Below, in pieces: positions 10,344-20,875 of a stretch of DNA of 32,500 nucleotides; the first letter of the stretch is position 1; each line of letters begins with the position of its first letter. Source of the DNA: Tubiluchus corallicola (taxonomy: Eukaryota > Priapulida > Priapulimorpha > Priapulimorphida > Tubiluchidae). The translations under genes were made by a program, and so were the position numbers. Under the pieces are notes generated by a model. That model searched no databases. It was not told the origin of the DNA and saw only the letters and a program-made list of their open reading frames with translations. The stretch is from the NCBI GenBank assembly GCA_030141605.1, contig JAQGDQ010001292.1, positions 1 to 32,500 on the forward strand. Direction: 5' to 3'.

Positions 10344-11631
10344 TGCAAGCCTTTTAATTGCAAACGTTCTGCATGCTTTTAGATCAGGCCATCTGTCTTA
10401 ACGTTATAAGATAATACATATTTAATTTTCGTTTACAAGAACAGTGATAATTAATGTAAAAGTCCCACAATTAAAAGTGAAGAAAAAACATGTTTCAGAC
10501 TACAATAATGGTAATTCATTTTCAGGTGAAAGAAAAGATCATGCGCACTTACATTATCTTCTCACTGCAAAGGCGAGCTAAAGGAAATCTGAAAATGCCC
10601 ACGCACGACAAAAGGTCGTTAGAAACAAGAACAGTACGTAATGTTTGATGACAATTCTCATACAATATTCATGCAAGATAGTGTTAAATACGTTAAAAAG
10701 CACAATAGCTATGATAACAAACTTTCTCTTTATAAACATTAAGTGCACAAGCAGAACAATGTAATGCAACTGATGTATAACATGCAAGATCACTTTCCAA
10801 AATGCCAGCAATTAGGTATATATTATATCAACTGGCACATACGCATGGCTATGTATAAATGCGTAAATGGAAAAAATTTGTCACTAATGTTAAAATTTAC
10901 AGCAAGTGTTCTATGTGTCCACCATTTTAACACAAATTAGGCGAAAGCATTTCTTCCCACAACTGACAGAGTTTATCACTTATTTAAGGTGTATATTTGG
11001 TTCCAGCTGTCAACAATTTTTGCCCTTAGTTCCCTTGCACCAAACAGCTCTGTCAAATCATTGTGCACTTACTTTTGAAGGAAATTCCAGATACTCCAAT
11101 TCAGAAGATTATGTCACTTTTTCTCTTGGCGAGAAATCTTTATCAGTGCTTCATTTTCAGGGGTGAAAACCAGATTTCTTTTTCTGCCATGCATTGAGTG
11201 TTTTGTACGTCAGTGTGGCTACTTTTCAGCTGATGATTGTAGCTGACACTGCTGCAGCATTTAAATTTTCAACATGCAAAATTTTTTGGCCTTTAATTAA
11301 AAACACAAATAAACTTGTAATTTTCACAGCTAAAAGACCACACTGTGACATTTTCAACTTTACAGGGCACTTGCTTCCAACATTATTGCAGTCTAAACTT
11401 TGTCACATTTTTTCTGACCCTTTCTGACTTATATGCATATCATTGCCACGCCAATATTAACCTAAACAATTCAACCTAAACAAGCAGATGGAACAGAATG
11501 AACTGAGCTGTGCAAATCCTTTAGTACAAACACACAACCGTTACATTTACCTTTACCATTGCAGGATAGAGGTTAAGCTGATAAATAGCTTATACGCCTC
11601 TCCAATCGTCTTTGAATTCTATATTTAAGTC
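10344..11631. other. Intergenic, GPCR-cluster flank
   Basis: No supported gene. The block at about 10,665-10,790 (with ACAATAGCTATGATAACAAA and CTTTATAAA) is homologous to 17,827-17,935 and partly to 19,415-19,500, so the edge of the duplicated receptor region reaches here. Short open frames in both directions look random. Confidence 0.6.
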
Positions 11632-11755
11632 TTAAAAGAAACAGAGGCACTCCATGATCATGGGCTGCGTCACAAAACATTTTTGCTGCCATTGAAGCAG
11701 TCTAGGATCGACAAACTTTTCTGGGTTGTGCTGCCAATATCGATCAAATTGGGTC
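11632..11755 (-). CDS. Possible orphan terminal exon, unidentified
   Basis: After a good acceptor (CCTTCCTTGTTTAG) the minus strand is open for 40 codons to a TAA: (x)TQFDRYWQHNPEKFVDPR then LLQWQQKCFVTQPM and IMECLCFF. Base composition is richer in GC than its surroundings. I do not recognise the protein. The YW-x-x-N-P-x-K-F spacing slightly resembles the C-terminal dimerisation region of hAT transposases, but the following residues do not fit well. No upstream exon was found. It may be a host last exon, a transposase fragment, or chance. Confidence 0.25.
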
Positions 11756-12309
11756 CTAAACAAGGAAGGGTGCAAAACAAACACAAATAATCAAGAATAA
11801 CAATAACTTATAATGTCATATTTCAGAAACAAAGATAATTTATTTCTCATCATTTTATAGGCAATTGAAAAGTTTTTTGTTTTGTTGTCTGCAGTTGATA
11901 ATTCATTCAAAGCTAAGAATGCAACAGCTTTATATCACCCATCAGAAAAGATAGAAGAAACAAGCTACCAGGTGTTTAGTCTCTTTTAGCAAAAGTCTCT
12001 GTTACTCATGGCAAATCTGGCAATGAATTAACAAGGCAAAACACTGCTAGAAATAAAAGCAGATTATGTGCTTTCATTTTCACAATACAATTATACAATG
12101 AAAAGTTATCAATATATTAAAGTGTTTTGTATATAGCCACAACAATAATGTTTCTGTTTGCAGGCACAAAGCGCATAAACTGGCTTTAGCTATTGCAATT
12201 ATAGAACTACATGTAAAATTAATTTAGCCATCGCATAACCAGACAGGACATGCAAAGTAAAGTACACTCAAATATAATTTACATTACTCATTAATGAATT
12301 TGTGCATTA

Positions 12310-13211
12310 TTAATTGTAATGCAAAATCTTCTTGAAAGCCATCTTAAACTCACTATTAGTAAATGCATATATTATTGGATTAACAGCACTGTTGGTAAAT
12401 CCAACTGAAAATAAAACCTAATATATTTCATATTTACTTTTATAAAGCAACATAGATGAAAAGTGCCATACAAAGTTAAAGGTCCCCAGCATAAAAGAAA
12501 AGCAAGGGTAACGATGGCAAGGGTTTTTGTTGCTTTCATCTGCATCACATTTGTCTGGCTTCCTTGACCTTGACTGTGTATCTGTAAGACGTGTCTTCTT
12601 GCAGTTCTCCAAATTAGGACATACAGCACAAGAATCATAAGCACTGGTAAATAAAAGATTAAAATATTGTCAAGAATTATTCCTTTCCCCATTTTTAACC
12701 CAAATCTCAAAACAATACTAGTAACAGCCAGAATTAAAGCTAAAGTCCAAACAAAGCAAAGTGCTGCAACAATGGCTTCTTTCCTCACGATGGTATGATA
12801 TTTGAATGGATGAACAACAGCTACGTATCTTTCAGCAGCTATCAGACACAAGTGAAATATACTTGCATTCATCATTCCAAACTGACATATCTTGTACATC
12901 ATCAAGAATTTTCGATTTGACCTCATAGCAGGTTGCAAGATGATCATAATTTCTACAGGAGTAGAAAAACCAACAAGCAAATCAGTTACTGCAAGTGATG
13001 CTACAAGGGCATTGGTTTTAGTTTGCAAGCGAGAAATTTTATAAATTGCAATCAACACTAAGAAGTTTCCTGCAATTACAGCCAAGCCCAATAATGGTAA
13101 CAGCGACACCACAAGTACTACCATTGGCTCAGCCAGAAGCATGGTCTTAGTTTCTGTCATATTTACAGCGGCAGCATCAACAGAAGATGAAGTTGAATTG
13201 ATAAGCATCAC
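12310..13211 (-). pseudogene. Class A GPCR copy 1, broken near TM7
   Basis: An intronless rhodopsin-like receptor. The main frame (13211-12372) starts MMLINSTSSS with N-glycosylation sites NST and NMT. It has TM1 AGNFLVLIA, TM2 LAVTDLLVG, an ERY motif after TM3, HPFKYH in loop 2, IWRTARRH after TM5, KATKTLAIV before TM6 and an intact CWGP. It then goes out of frame. TM7 with NSAVNPIIYAF and tail FKMAFKKILHYN* lies in another frame down to 12310, with an additional TAG just before it. A Cys at the usual TM3 start is absent. A 33-base AG-ended stretch before TM7 is too short to be an intron and would not restore frame. Either a young pseudogene or a sequencing indel plus one nonsense change. 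Confidence 0.85.
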
Positions 13212-14641
13212 AATAGTAAAGTAAGAACAACAAAAACAGCAAGTTCCATCAAGTCAAATATACTGTAAATTTAAACTGCCAGTCACAGAAAATGGCATAT
13301 GCCTTAGTTTAGGCCCTATATTAGAGAATGTTTACATTTTTCTGCAATGCCTGGCTATGGCAAATGTGGAAATGCCACTAACAAGGTAAAATGCAGTTAG
13401 AAATACAAGCACCATAGGTTATGTTGATTATTCACATGCGAACTTAATGCAATATGTTACCCACATTAAACAGAGCGACAGCCATACAATAATAACGTTC
13501 ATATCGATATAAACTTTATAGTATACTTGCAGAACAAATGTCTATTACACATAAAGTGCAACATGCATAATTTGTTTAGCTGTGCAACTGCAAGTATGCG
13601 CTTGTAATGCATACAAGCGAAGTGTGAAATTGGGCATTGTATAAAATGCCTAGGCATTGTATAGAGTGCCAAAACAAAAATAGGCAGTGTCTAAAACAGT
13701 TTCTCCATGCTTTTCCAGAGCATTATATGGAAGGCAAATTTTTGTTTAGGCAAAGTATGTAATTCCTGAATTTTTTGGATATATTTCACTAGGCATTTCA
13801 CAGAATGTCAGTTTTATTTTAGGGATTGTGTGAAGCAAATCATGTTTCAATATGCTCAAAACTTTATGTGGTAAATATGTTCCTTCATTCATTTGTTCAT
13901 CATTATTCGTGACCTTCTTGACTTGGGACAGCAAGTGTTGCATGTAGTAATACAGATGGCATTTGAGAGCTTGTGGGTCGTATTTGAGCTTGTCGAATCT
14001 TGGTCTTGCCCTGTTGCCATCGAATGCTTCACTCCTGTTTGTTCGAGAGCGGATTTCAACTGGTCCTTGACAAAGATGCATTTCTATAGTCTTTTCTGCA
14101 ATCTGATAGCATGTTCTGACCAACTAAGTCAGTGCTTTATAATGGTGGACAAGATGCTCTGGATGTTTGCTCATTCAAGGACAATTATGTTGATGATGTA
14201 CTTGTCACATTTGATGCTCAGGATGAAACGAAGCTCTTGCTGATGAAATGGTTTGAGTTTTTTCTGTTGTCACAATAATAGAGAGTCAGAGTCTTAGCCC
14301 ATAGCCCTAGAGCATCAAGGAAAGTCGAGATGATGGCACCTTGAATGTGAGGTCGGTCGACTTTTTTGGATTTAACTCTTTGCTCTTAAAAACTCATTTC
14401 GTAAGCTTCTTGAAAGCCACATGAGCTGCTTCAATTTGATGTTCCACAGGTTTTCCGGAAGTACATCTGCAGAGAGCAGGCTTCCCAGGTATGGAAAATG
14501 CATGATCCACTTGGCAAAGCAGTTCGTCAACAATGGCGACATTGCATCTGCAACTGGTACAACAAGTAGCAACTTAGTTGAACTACTTGCTTAATTTAAT
14601 AATCTACGATGCCTGACTAATGTATAAAATATCTAGGAAAA

Positions 14642-14642
<1 letters not shown>
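13212..14642. other. Interval with no recognised gene
   Basis: Moderately open frames occur on the minus strand (14123-13746 and 14572-14372; for example KYDPQALKCHLYYYMQHLLS) but I cannot match them to any family. They could be remnants of a decayed mobile element, since a zinc-finger transposon relic lies just beyond. Near 13,630-13,690 a short motif (GGCATTGTATAAAATGCC) recurs imperfectly. Confidence 0.4.
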
Positions 14643-14721
<79 letters not shown>

Positions 14722-14739
14722 TACTACTACTACTACTAC

Positions 14740-14826
<87 letters not shown>

Positions 14827-14842
14827 CATTATTATTATCATT
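14643..14842. repeat. (ATT)n microsatellite with a (CTA)n core
   Basis: About 200 bases of TTA/ATT triplets with a CTA run near 14,720-14,740. Poly-Ile and poly-Tyr frames are spurious. Confidence 0.98.
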
Positions 14843-14894
14843 GTAAGTTTATTATTTTTATTGTTTATAAGCACTCACCACAATATTAAAATAG

Positions 14895-15840
14895 GGGTGC
14901 TTGATTTTTGTGGACGCCAAAACAGATTTGTGGACATCTTTTTTCAGGGGTCACCTTCTTTGTGGATTTTTGTGAACAAGTAAAAAAACGTGTACAAAAG
15001 TTTACAGGTTTCTGTCTTTGCGTCCACAAACACCAAGTTACTGTTAAATTTACTGTTTAGGTTGTCAGTCTTTTACCTCACACTGGTTTTACATTGAAAT
15101 TGTCATTTTGGAGTAACCATATTTTTGACCATGTGACTGGATTATGGCTGCTGTTTGCTGATAAGCTTTTACATGTCATTGTAATTAAATTTGGTGTATA
15201 CAGATGCATACAAATTAAATGTATGCACCTGTCGTTTACAAGAGCATTCATCGACTTTTTGGTTGGAAGAAGCGTAAAGATGATAAAGAAGATGTTGAGA
15301 AAGAGAAAGAGACAGCGAAAGGCAAGACTCCCACTGATCATTTCTGGATCAATGATGATGTCCAAACTGTGAGCGGTCCTGCTTAAGTGGAGGAAAGCGT
15401 GGCGACAAGTGTCGCAAGAAATGCCTAGGCGTCGTAAAATGCTATGAGTGTAGCTCTGTGTTCCGGCCAAAGTGCAAGTGAACAAAACCATGACTGAATA
15501 AGGCTGCAAGCTTTGTGGAAGCAAGCTTTATCACTTGAAGTGTGGAGTGACTATCTCGTTCCACACTTCAAGTGATGGAACTGTTGTGATATCTTCTGGT
15601 AAGCACCACCATGATCACCCGCCGCAATGGGGCACGTACCACATGCTTCGCTCAGCAAGTTGGAGGCGGTCGTAAAGATGCTACGCAAATAAAGCCACTG
15701 GTAGTTTGTACAACATTCGTGGAATTTGTCCACAAAATTTTCTTGATTTTTGTGTACATGCTCTGATTTCTTGTGGACACAAATGATCACTGGTCCACAA
15801 TTTCCTTCGATGTCCACAAAAATCTGAATCCACATTTAAT
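14895..15840 (+). mobile_element. Decayed DNA transposon with TGTGGAC-rich ends
   Basis: The left end (GATTTTTGTGGACGCC..TTTGTGGACATC) and the reverse complement of the right end (GATTTTTGTGGACATC..AATTGTGGACC) share an imperfect inverted repeat. The motif TGTGGAC or its complement occurs at least eight times, clustered in the two flanks. The coding remnant at 15219-15675 lies between. The extent is approximate and no target duplication was identified. Confidence 0.55.
15219..15675 (+). pseudogene. WRKY-GCM1-type zinc-finger protein remnant
   Basis: Three adjacent frames give a continuous family-like protein broken by lesions. Frame 1 (ATG 15219 to TAA 15386) contains HRLFGWKKRKDDKEDVEKEK and GKTPTDHFWINDDVQTVSG. 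Frame 2 (15374-15481) reads KRGDKCRKKCLGVVKCYECS and then SVFRPKCK*. Frame 3 (about 15502-15675) reads GCKLCGSKLYHLKCGVTISF, then TSSDGTVVISSGKHHHDHPP. The spacing KCLGV..C..C then C..C..L..C then G.H.HDHP is that of WRKY-GCM1 zinc fingers, found in Mutator-type and other transposases and in derived host factors. At least one frameshift and two stops, so non-functional. The assignment is by motif only. Confidence 0.65.
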
Positions 15841-16635
15841 GATTAAATGATCACACTAAATTATGCAAAAATCACCTAAAAAATTGGACGCAAGGCAAAT
15901 TACCTCCATTTTACACTTTACCAAAACCACTTCATGCATTTTATACAGACATTAAGTATTATACAAACGTCTACTCTAGGTAAATTCTGAAAGTGCAGCA
16001 GTAAAAACATTTTTTCACACTTTTCTTGAAATGGAAAGGTGTTATATAAAATGTCTAGGAATTATATAAAATCTCTAAATTTGCACGTTGCCCGTAACAT
16101 GGATATTATCACACCTAAACTCAGTTAACACTTTTCACACCAGAAACAGCAAGTGAAACAAAACCTGTTCAGCTATGAGAACTTTTTAATAGATTGGCAC
16201 ACAAAACAAATAAAAGACAGTAACTTGATTAATAGTGCAAATTCTGAAAAACTTTCACATTTGACTTTAACAGTATCGTTTCAATGAACAAGTGAAATTT
16301 CCTCCTGGGGCAGCTGTGAGGAAACCGCGATTGTTGATGGTCTTGTCTAGCTAAGGCAGCTTGAATGTAAATGAAGTAGTGACAGCAAAACCATATGCAT
16401 ACGTATATAAATATATATGTAAATAATACACATGTACATACCACACTAGCAATGCAACTTGTAGGACTTAGTTGAGTTTGATTGATAACATCAAGTGAAG
16501 TGAATGTCCTACTTCAAGAATGGTATTAAGCCATCAGCTTCACTTCAAAATTTTAGTTTGTTGTTCAATTCAATTCAAAAATATTGGAATGTCGTTCAGT
16601 TGAGTGTGATTAATGCAATTCCGTGACAATGTCTG
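15841..16635. other. Interval without a recognised gene
   Basis: AT-rich sequence between the transposon relic and GPCR copy 2. The block near 16,080-16,150 (TATTATCACACCTAAACTC, CACTTTTCACACC) resembles part of the receptor flanking repeat seen near 17,400 and 23,270. No coding sequence supported. Confidence 0.4.
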
Positions 16636-17190
16636 TCAAAACGAAATGCTCCAGAAAGCCATTTTAAAGTCGCTGCTAGAACAATATATGATTGAATTAA
16701 CAGCATTATTGATAAGTGCAAGTGCGTATAGAATCTGCGTTGTTTTGTAATATTTCCTTTTATAAGACATCATATAAATAAAAGTGTCATGCAGACGTAC
16801 GGGGCCCCAAAAACCACAAAGGTGAAGGTAATGATGACTAGGGTTTTTGTTGCTTTCATCTACATTATATTTGCCTGGCTTCCTTGACCTTGACTGTGTA
16901 ACTGTAAGACGTGTCTTCTTGCAGTTCTCCAAATTAGGGCATACAGCACAAGAATCATAAGCACTGGTAAATAAAAGACTAAAATATTGTCAAGAATTAT
17001 CATACTCTGCATCTTATACACAAATCTCAATATAATATTAATAACAGCCTGAATTAAAGCTAAAGCCCAAGTAATGCAAAGTGCAGCAAACATGGCTTCT
17101 TTTCTCATGAGGGTGTGATACTTGAATGGATGAACAACAGCTACGTATCTTTCAGTAGCTATCAGGCACAGATGAAAAGAATGCATCTAT
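16636..17190 (-). pseudogene. Class A GPCR copy 2, 5'-truncated pseudogene
   Basis: Homology starts inside TM3 (FHLCLIATERYVAVVHPFKY). TM1, TM2 and the N-terminus are missing; the break coincides with the start of a 75-bp tandem repeat at 17,187. It continues through TM4 and TM5 (IWRTARRHVLQLHSQGQGSQ), then has TAG where the relatives have the Gln of MQMKATK. TM6 follows in the same frame with FGAP instead of CWGP, then a frameshift. TM7 (ALINNAVNSIIY) is in another frame and has Ser instead of Pro in NPxxY. Four independent lesions make this a certain pseudogene. Confidence 0.93.
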
Positions 17191-17405
17191 GAAACTATTG
17201 TCCAATGACTACTTCAGCGCTTCAACAGTTAGGTGTCTGAAAAGTGTATGTATTATCACACCTTTGAAACTATTGTCCAATGACTACTTTAGCACTTCGA
17301 CAGTTAGGCGTCTGAAATGTGTATGTATTACCACACCTATGAAACTATTGTGACTACTTTGGCACTTCAACAGTTAGATGCCAGCAATATGTACATATTA
17401 TCACA
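17186..17405. repeat. Tandem repeat, about 75-bp unit, 3 copies
   Basis: Each unit has TATGAAACTATTGTCCAATG, CACTTCAACAGTTAG and GTGTATGTATTATCACACC; the third has a small deletion. A diverged single unit is at about 23,180-23,275 upstream of GPCR copy 4. The array abuts the truncated end of GPCR copy 2. Confidence 0.85.
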
Positions 17406-18141
17406 CTTGTGCAAATTTCATTTCATTTCTTTTCATTTCTGATCAGAATTGGCAGGTAAAACATTACCTACTGCAAACATTTCATTGAACACGATACAAA
17501 AACCAATTGTAATAACATGCTCACTATCAATATATTATACCACTATCAATACAACAAGGGCAGATACAGACTAGTGCACACAGTATATAGTATAGATACA
17601 AAAACCATTATTATTTCAATGAAAATTGTGCGAAAGCTCATAATTACCATTATATACACAAATTGTGAAATTTACCGTCTGCATTTTGACATTATTACAC
17701 ATTTGATAAAATTAATTTTTTCCATTTGTTATGCATTGATGAATCTGTCAGTTTCTATTATTATTAAATATGGTGTTGTAATTTATATTGTTAGTAGTTT
17801 ATTACATGATTGATACAGCATGATCTTATATACATTAAAAAGTACAATAGCTATGATAACAAACCTTCTCTTTATAAATGCTAAGTGCACATACACAACG
17901 ATGTAACGCAACTACTGTGCAACATGGAAGATTAGTTCTGTTGATATGCTGAGCAGTAATAATGTTTCAGTAAACATGCATACAACATTATAACCATAGA
18001 CTATTATAAGTGGACATTGTTCGTCTATTGCGTGCTCTATTTGAAGAATTTTGCTCACTTGTGCGGTTTCTCAGTTTCATGCTATTAACGCAGTTATCAT
18101 TAAGTGAAAGCAATTTACGTGAAAGTTTTTCGCATTAAGTT
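17406..18141. other. GPCR intergenic flank with duplicated blocks
   Basis: 17,400-17,495 (TCAGAATTGGCAGGTAAAAC, CTGCAAACATTTCATTGAAC) matches 23,265-23,350. 17,827-17,935 matches 10,665-10,790. The rest is AT-rich with no supported gene. Confidence 0.6.
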
Positions 18142-19041
18142 TTACAATTCACGTGAAAGCAACATTTTCTTGAAAGCCCATCTAAAATCAGTGCTAGACA
18201 GTGCATACACGATTGGATTAATGGCACTATTGATAAATCCAAATATATATAAAAACTCATCTATTTCCTTTTTCTCTTCGTAAGGCAATATATAACAAAC
18301 TGTCTGATACAGAGAAATGGGACCACAACATACCAGAAAAGCAAAGGTAACAATGGCTAAAGTTTTTGTTGCTTTCATTTGCATCATGTTTGCCTGGCTT
18401 CCTTGACATTGACTGTGTATCTGCAAGACGTGCCTTCTTGCAGTTCTCCAAATAAGGACATACAGTACAAAAATCGTAAACACTGGTAAATAAAATGCTA
18501 AAGTGGCATCAACGACTAACAGACCTTGTGCATTGAAAATGATTCTGAAAATAAAGTAAATAGCTGCCTCGGTTAAGGCAAAAATCCAAGCAATGGAAAG
18601 TGCAGCAACAATGGCTTCTTTTCTCACGATGGTGTGATACTTGAATGGATGAACAACAGCCACATATCTTTCGGCTGCTATCAGACACAAGTGACATATA
18701 CTTGCATTCACCATTCCAAGTTCAAATATGTACAGCACCGATACAAGCGCTTGGTTTGACAACACAGATGGATACAACACTGTGGTCACTTTTGCTGGTG
18801 TTGACAAACCAACAAGTAAATCAGTTACAGCAAGAGACGCAACAAGAACATTTGTTTTAGTTTGCAAACGAGGAATCTTACAAACTGCAATCAGAACTAA
18901 TAAGTTTCCAGCTATTATAGTACTACTTAGTAGTATTAGCAGCAGAACTTTTATGGAAATCACAGAGTTTGGTAAAAATGTAACCGCATGTTCTGTTGTG
19001 TTCATAGTAGCAAAATCAACCAGTAACGAAGATGTATTCAT
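18142..19041 (-). CDS. Class A (rhodopsin-like) GPCR, intact copy 3
   Basis: A single-exon, 299-residue seven-transmembrane receptor of the plasma membrane. N-glycosylation sites are at N2 and N14. TM1 has N46 (AGNLLVLIA), TM2 D74 (LAVTDLLVG), TM3 ends E124-R125-Y126 followed by HPFKYH, TM4 has W152, TM5 has P186, and TM7 has N275-P-I-V-Y279. The tail is short (FRWAFKKMLLSREL). Three oddities: the TM3-start position normally occupied by a disulfide Cys is Val (about 100); the second extracellular loop is very short (around NAQG) without Cys; and the TM6 CWxP motif is C-C-G-P (238-241). Lack of this disulfide with a short loop 2 recalls the melanocortin/EDG/cannabinoid/adenosine group, but the ligand is unknown. 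The start is the first in-frame ATG. It is the only open member of the local cluster. Confidence 0.92.
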   Translation of the reverse strand: MNTSSLLVDFATMNTTEHAVTFLPNSVISIKVLLLILLSSTIIAGNLLVLIAVCKIPRLQTKTNVLVASLAVTDLLVGLSTPAKVTTVLYPSVLSNQALVSVLYIFELGMVNASICHLCLIAAERYVAVVHPFKYHTIVRKEAIVAALSIAWIFALTEAAIYFIFRIIFNAQGLLVVDATLAFYLPVFTIFVLYVLIWRTARRHVLQIHSQCQGSQANMMQMKATKTLAIVTFAFLVCCGPISLYQTVCYILPYEEKKEIDEFLYIFGFINSAINPIVYALSSTDFRWAFKKMLLSREL

Positions 19042-19194
19042 GTTCAGAACATCTCATTTCGAAAAACGTTCGAAAGGTTTGCAAAAGTAGAGTATTTGCA
19101 TTCGTAAATGTCCGTGTCATATTTTCACTGCAATCGAAAATCTGAAAACGCATTTACAAAGAAATCACTGTCAGAAATACAAGCAAACTACATA

Positions 19195-19408
19195 TGATCA
19201 TTTTCACAATGATACGGTATAATGTCATCCATGTTCAAAATGATGCAGTATAATGTCATTCATTCTCACAATGATGCAGTATAATGTCTTTCATTCTCAC
19301 AATGATGCAATATAATGTCTTTCATTCTCACAATGATGCAGTATAATGTCTTTCATTCTCACAATGATGCAATATAATGTCTTTCATTATCACAATGATG
19401 CAGTATAA
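19195..19408. repeat. 31-bp minisatellite, about 7 copies
   Basis: The unit CTTTCATTCTCACAATGATG plus CAGTATAATGT is repeated upstream of the intact GPCR start. The inner copies alternate GCAGTATAAT and GCAATATAAT, indicating expansion by pairs. Confidence 0.93.
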
Positions 19409-19414
19409 TGTCAT

Positions 19415-19939
19415 TTATTTTAAAAAGCACAACAGCTAGGATGATAACATTTTTATTCATAGGGATTTTATTACCACAAAGTACACATGCAAAACAAATA
19501 CCCATTACTAGGCAAGTTTACTTTGATTCACGAAAGCATTTCAGTAATTAGGCAAGACCAATATGTATTGTTAGACGGCAGCCATAAAATTGCTCTAGCT
19601 TAAACTGCAAGTGTATGACGTCTGATTCCCGGCTGGCTGTATATACTTCATAAATGCATGCAATAAAGATTACCACACCTATGTAAATTAAGTTTGAATT
19701 TAATTCAAAACAATTTTTTCAGATACAAAGAAAGTATTCATAAAATTAGTTGAGCATATTAAATGGTAAAAGGTAAATGAGGATTACCTAAAAGAGAAAA
19801 CTAATAAGCAAATTAAAAAATATATATACATATGAATCATTACACATAGGCCTGCAGAGTTAAGTAAGTCTGAAAGATTTGTGAAATACATGAGTTATAA
19901 CATATGTCCCGCCATCTACTGTGAAGTTTAAGGGTGCAA
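19415..19939. other. Upstream flank of the intact GPCR
   Basis: The block at 19,415-19,500 resembles the ACAATAGCTATGATAACAAA blocks at 10.7 and 17.85 kb. No gene supported up to the Tigger-like element. Confidence 0.45.
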
Positions 19940-20343
19940 TACAGTGTTCCCTCGCTACTTCGCGGTTCGTTTATCGCGGACTTGCTGTTTTGCAGGTTTT
20001 TGGGGTAGTCTAAAGTATTTTTACACACAATGTATTGTACAGTAATGTATAGACATTATGGATTTTGCATAAAAAATCCAAAATGTATAAAAATATATTA
20101 AAAATATTAATTCTAACACTACCAAAGGCCCACGCAAAAAATTTTGCGTATAAATACGCGTATAATCAAAAATACGCAAACATCCTACATAGTCCTCATT
20201 TATAACACAAAGCCAGCAGCAGCTTTTAAATGAATTAAAGTTATAAGGCTATAGACAGAGTATAATGGATGACGTCACAACAATAATGGCTTTGCGTCAG
20301 CAGTTTTCCAAGCGAAAATTGTCAAAAATAGAACATCTAATTA

Positions 20344-20840
20344 ACTCGTCGGTACTCCTCTTGGTGGACGTGTCCTAACATATAACCCACATCATCGTAT
20401 AGCCCCGTTCTTCCTCTATCTCAAGAGCCATATATCTCCTTCCTAGAGTCCCACCAGACGCCGCTAAAACGTTTTTCCTGCAGACTGTTTGGTCAAAATT
20501 TCAAAAAAATCGCGAGTTGGGTCCGGGAAAACGCCCGTTGAGGGACGCCGTGGCCCTCTCGCAAATTCTAAATACGCCTATGACACCCAACACTGAACGG
20601 GCTATCGACCCATGGATAGCACCACCCCCGGCCCGTTCCCGTTCTTCAGAAATAAGAGATATAAATTTTGCAAAAAACGGCCGAAAAATGGCCATTTTTG
20701 GAGGTTTTTCGCCCCCCGTTCCTCGCTGTGGGCCCGATTCGAAAAATAAACTCCCAATGGCACGACACTAGATCGAGACCTTTCGTTTGATGTACAGATC
20801 ACCGCAAATGGTGCCCTCGTCGAAGCTGTAGCCTCGAATC
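20344..20840. other. GC-richer insert inside the Tigger-like element
   Basis: This segment interrupts the first of two duplicated units after AACATCTAATTAA; the second unit continues without it. It is clearly richer in GC than all neighbours and is followed by an AT dinucleotide run (20,844-20,872). Minus-strand open stretches (IRGYSFDEGTICGDLYIKRK; IHGSIARSVLGVIGVFRICE) look protein-like but belong to no family I know. Possibly a retroposon 3' fragment with an AT tail, or foreign DNA. Confidence 0.5.
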
Positions 20841-20841
20841 T

Positions 20842-20843
<2 letters not shown>

Positions 20844-20872
<29 letters not shown>
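20844..20872. repeat. (AT)n run
   Basis: About 28 bases of alternating TA at the edge of the GC-richer insert. Confidence 0.95.

Positions 20873-20875
<3 letters not shown>

Noticed and set aside
12387-12450. Possible 33-base intron before TM7 of GPCR copy 1 (GTAAAT...TTTTCAG)
   Set aside because: Far below normal intron size, and removing 33 bases would not restore the reading frame.
13746-14572. Minus-strand frames such as KYDPQALKCHLYYYMQHLLS
   Set aside because: No recognised family, no splice or codon evidence, and a competing plus-strand frame overlaps; kept only as an interval note.
14617-14889. Poly-Ile and poly-Tyr frames
   Set aside because: ATT microsatellite.
18509-18860. Frames on both strands inside GPCR copy 3
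   Set aside because: Shadows of the intact receptor, which has all class A motifs.
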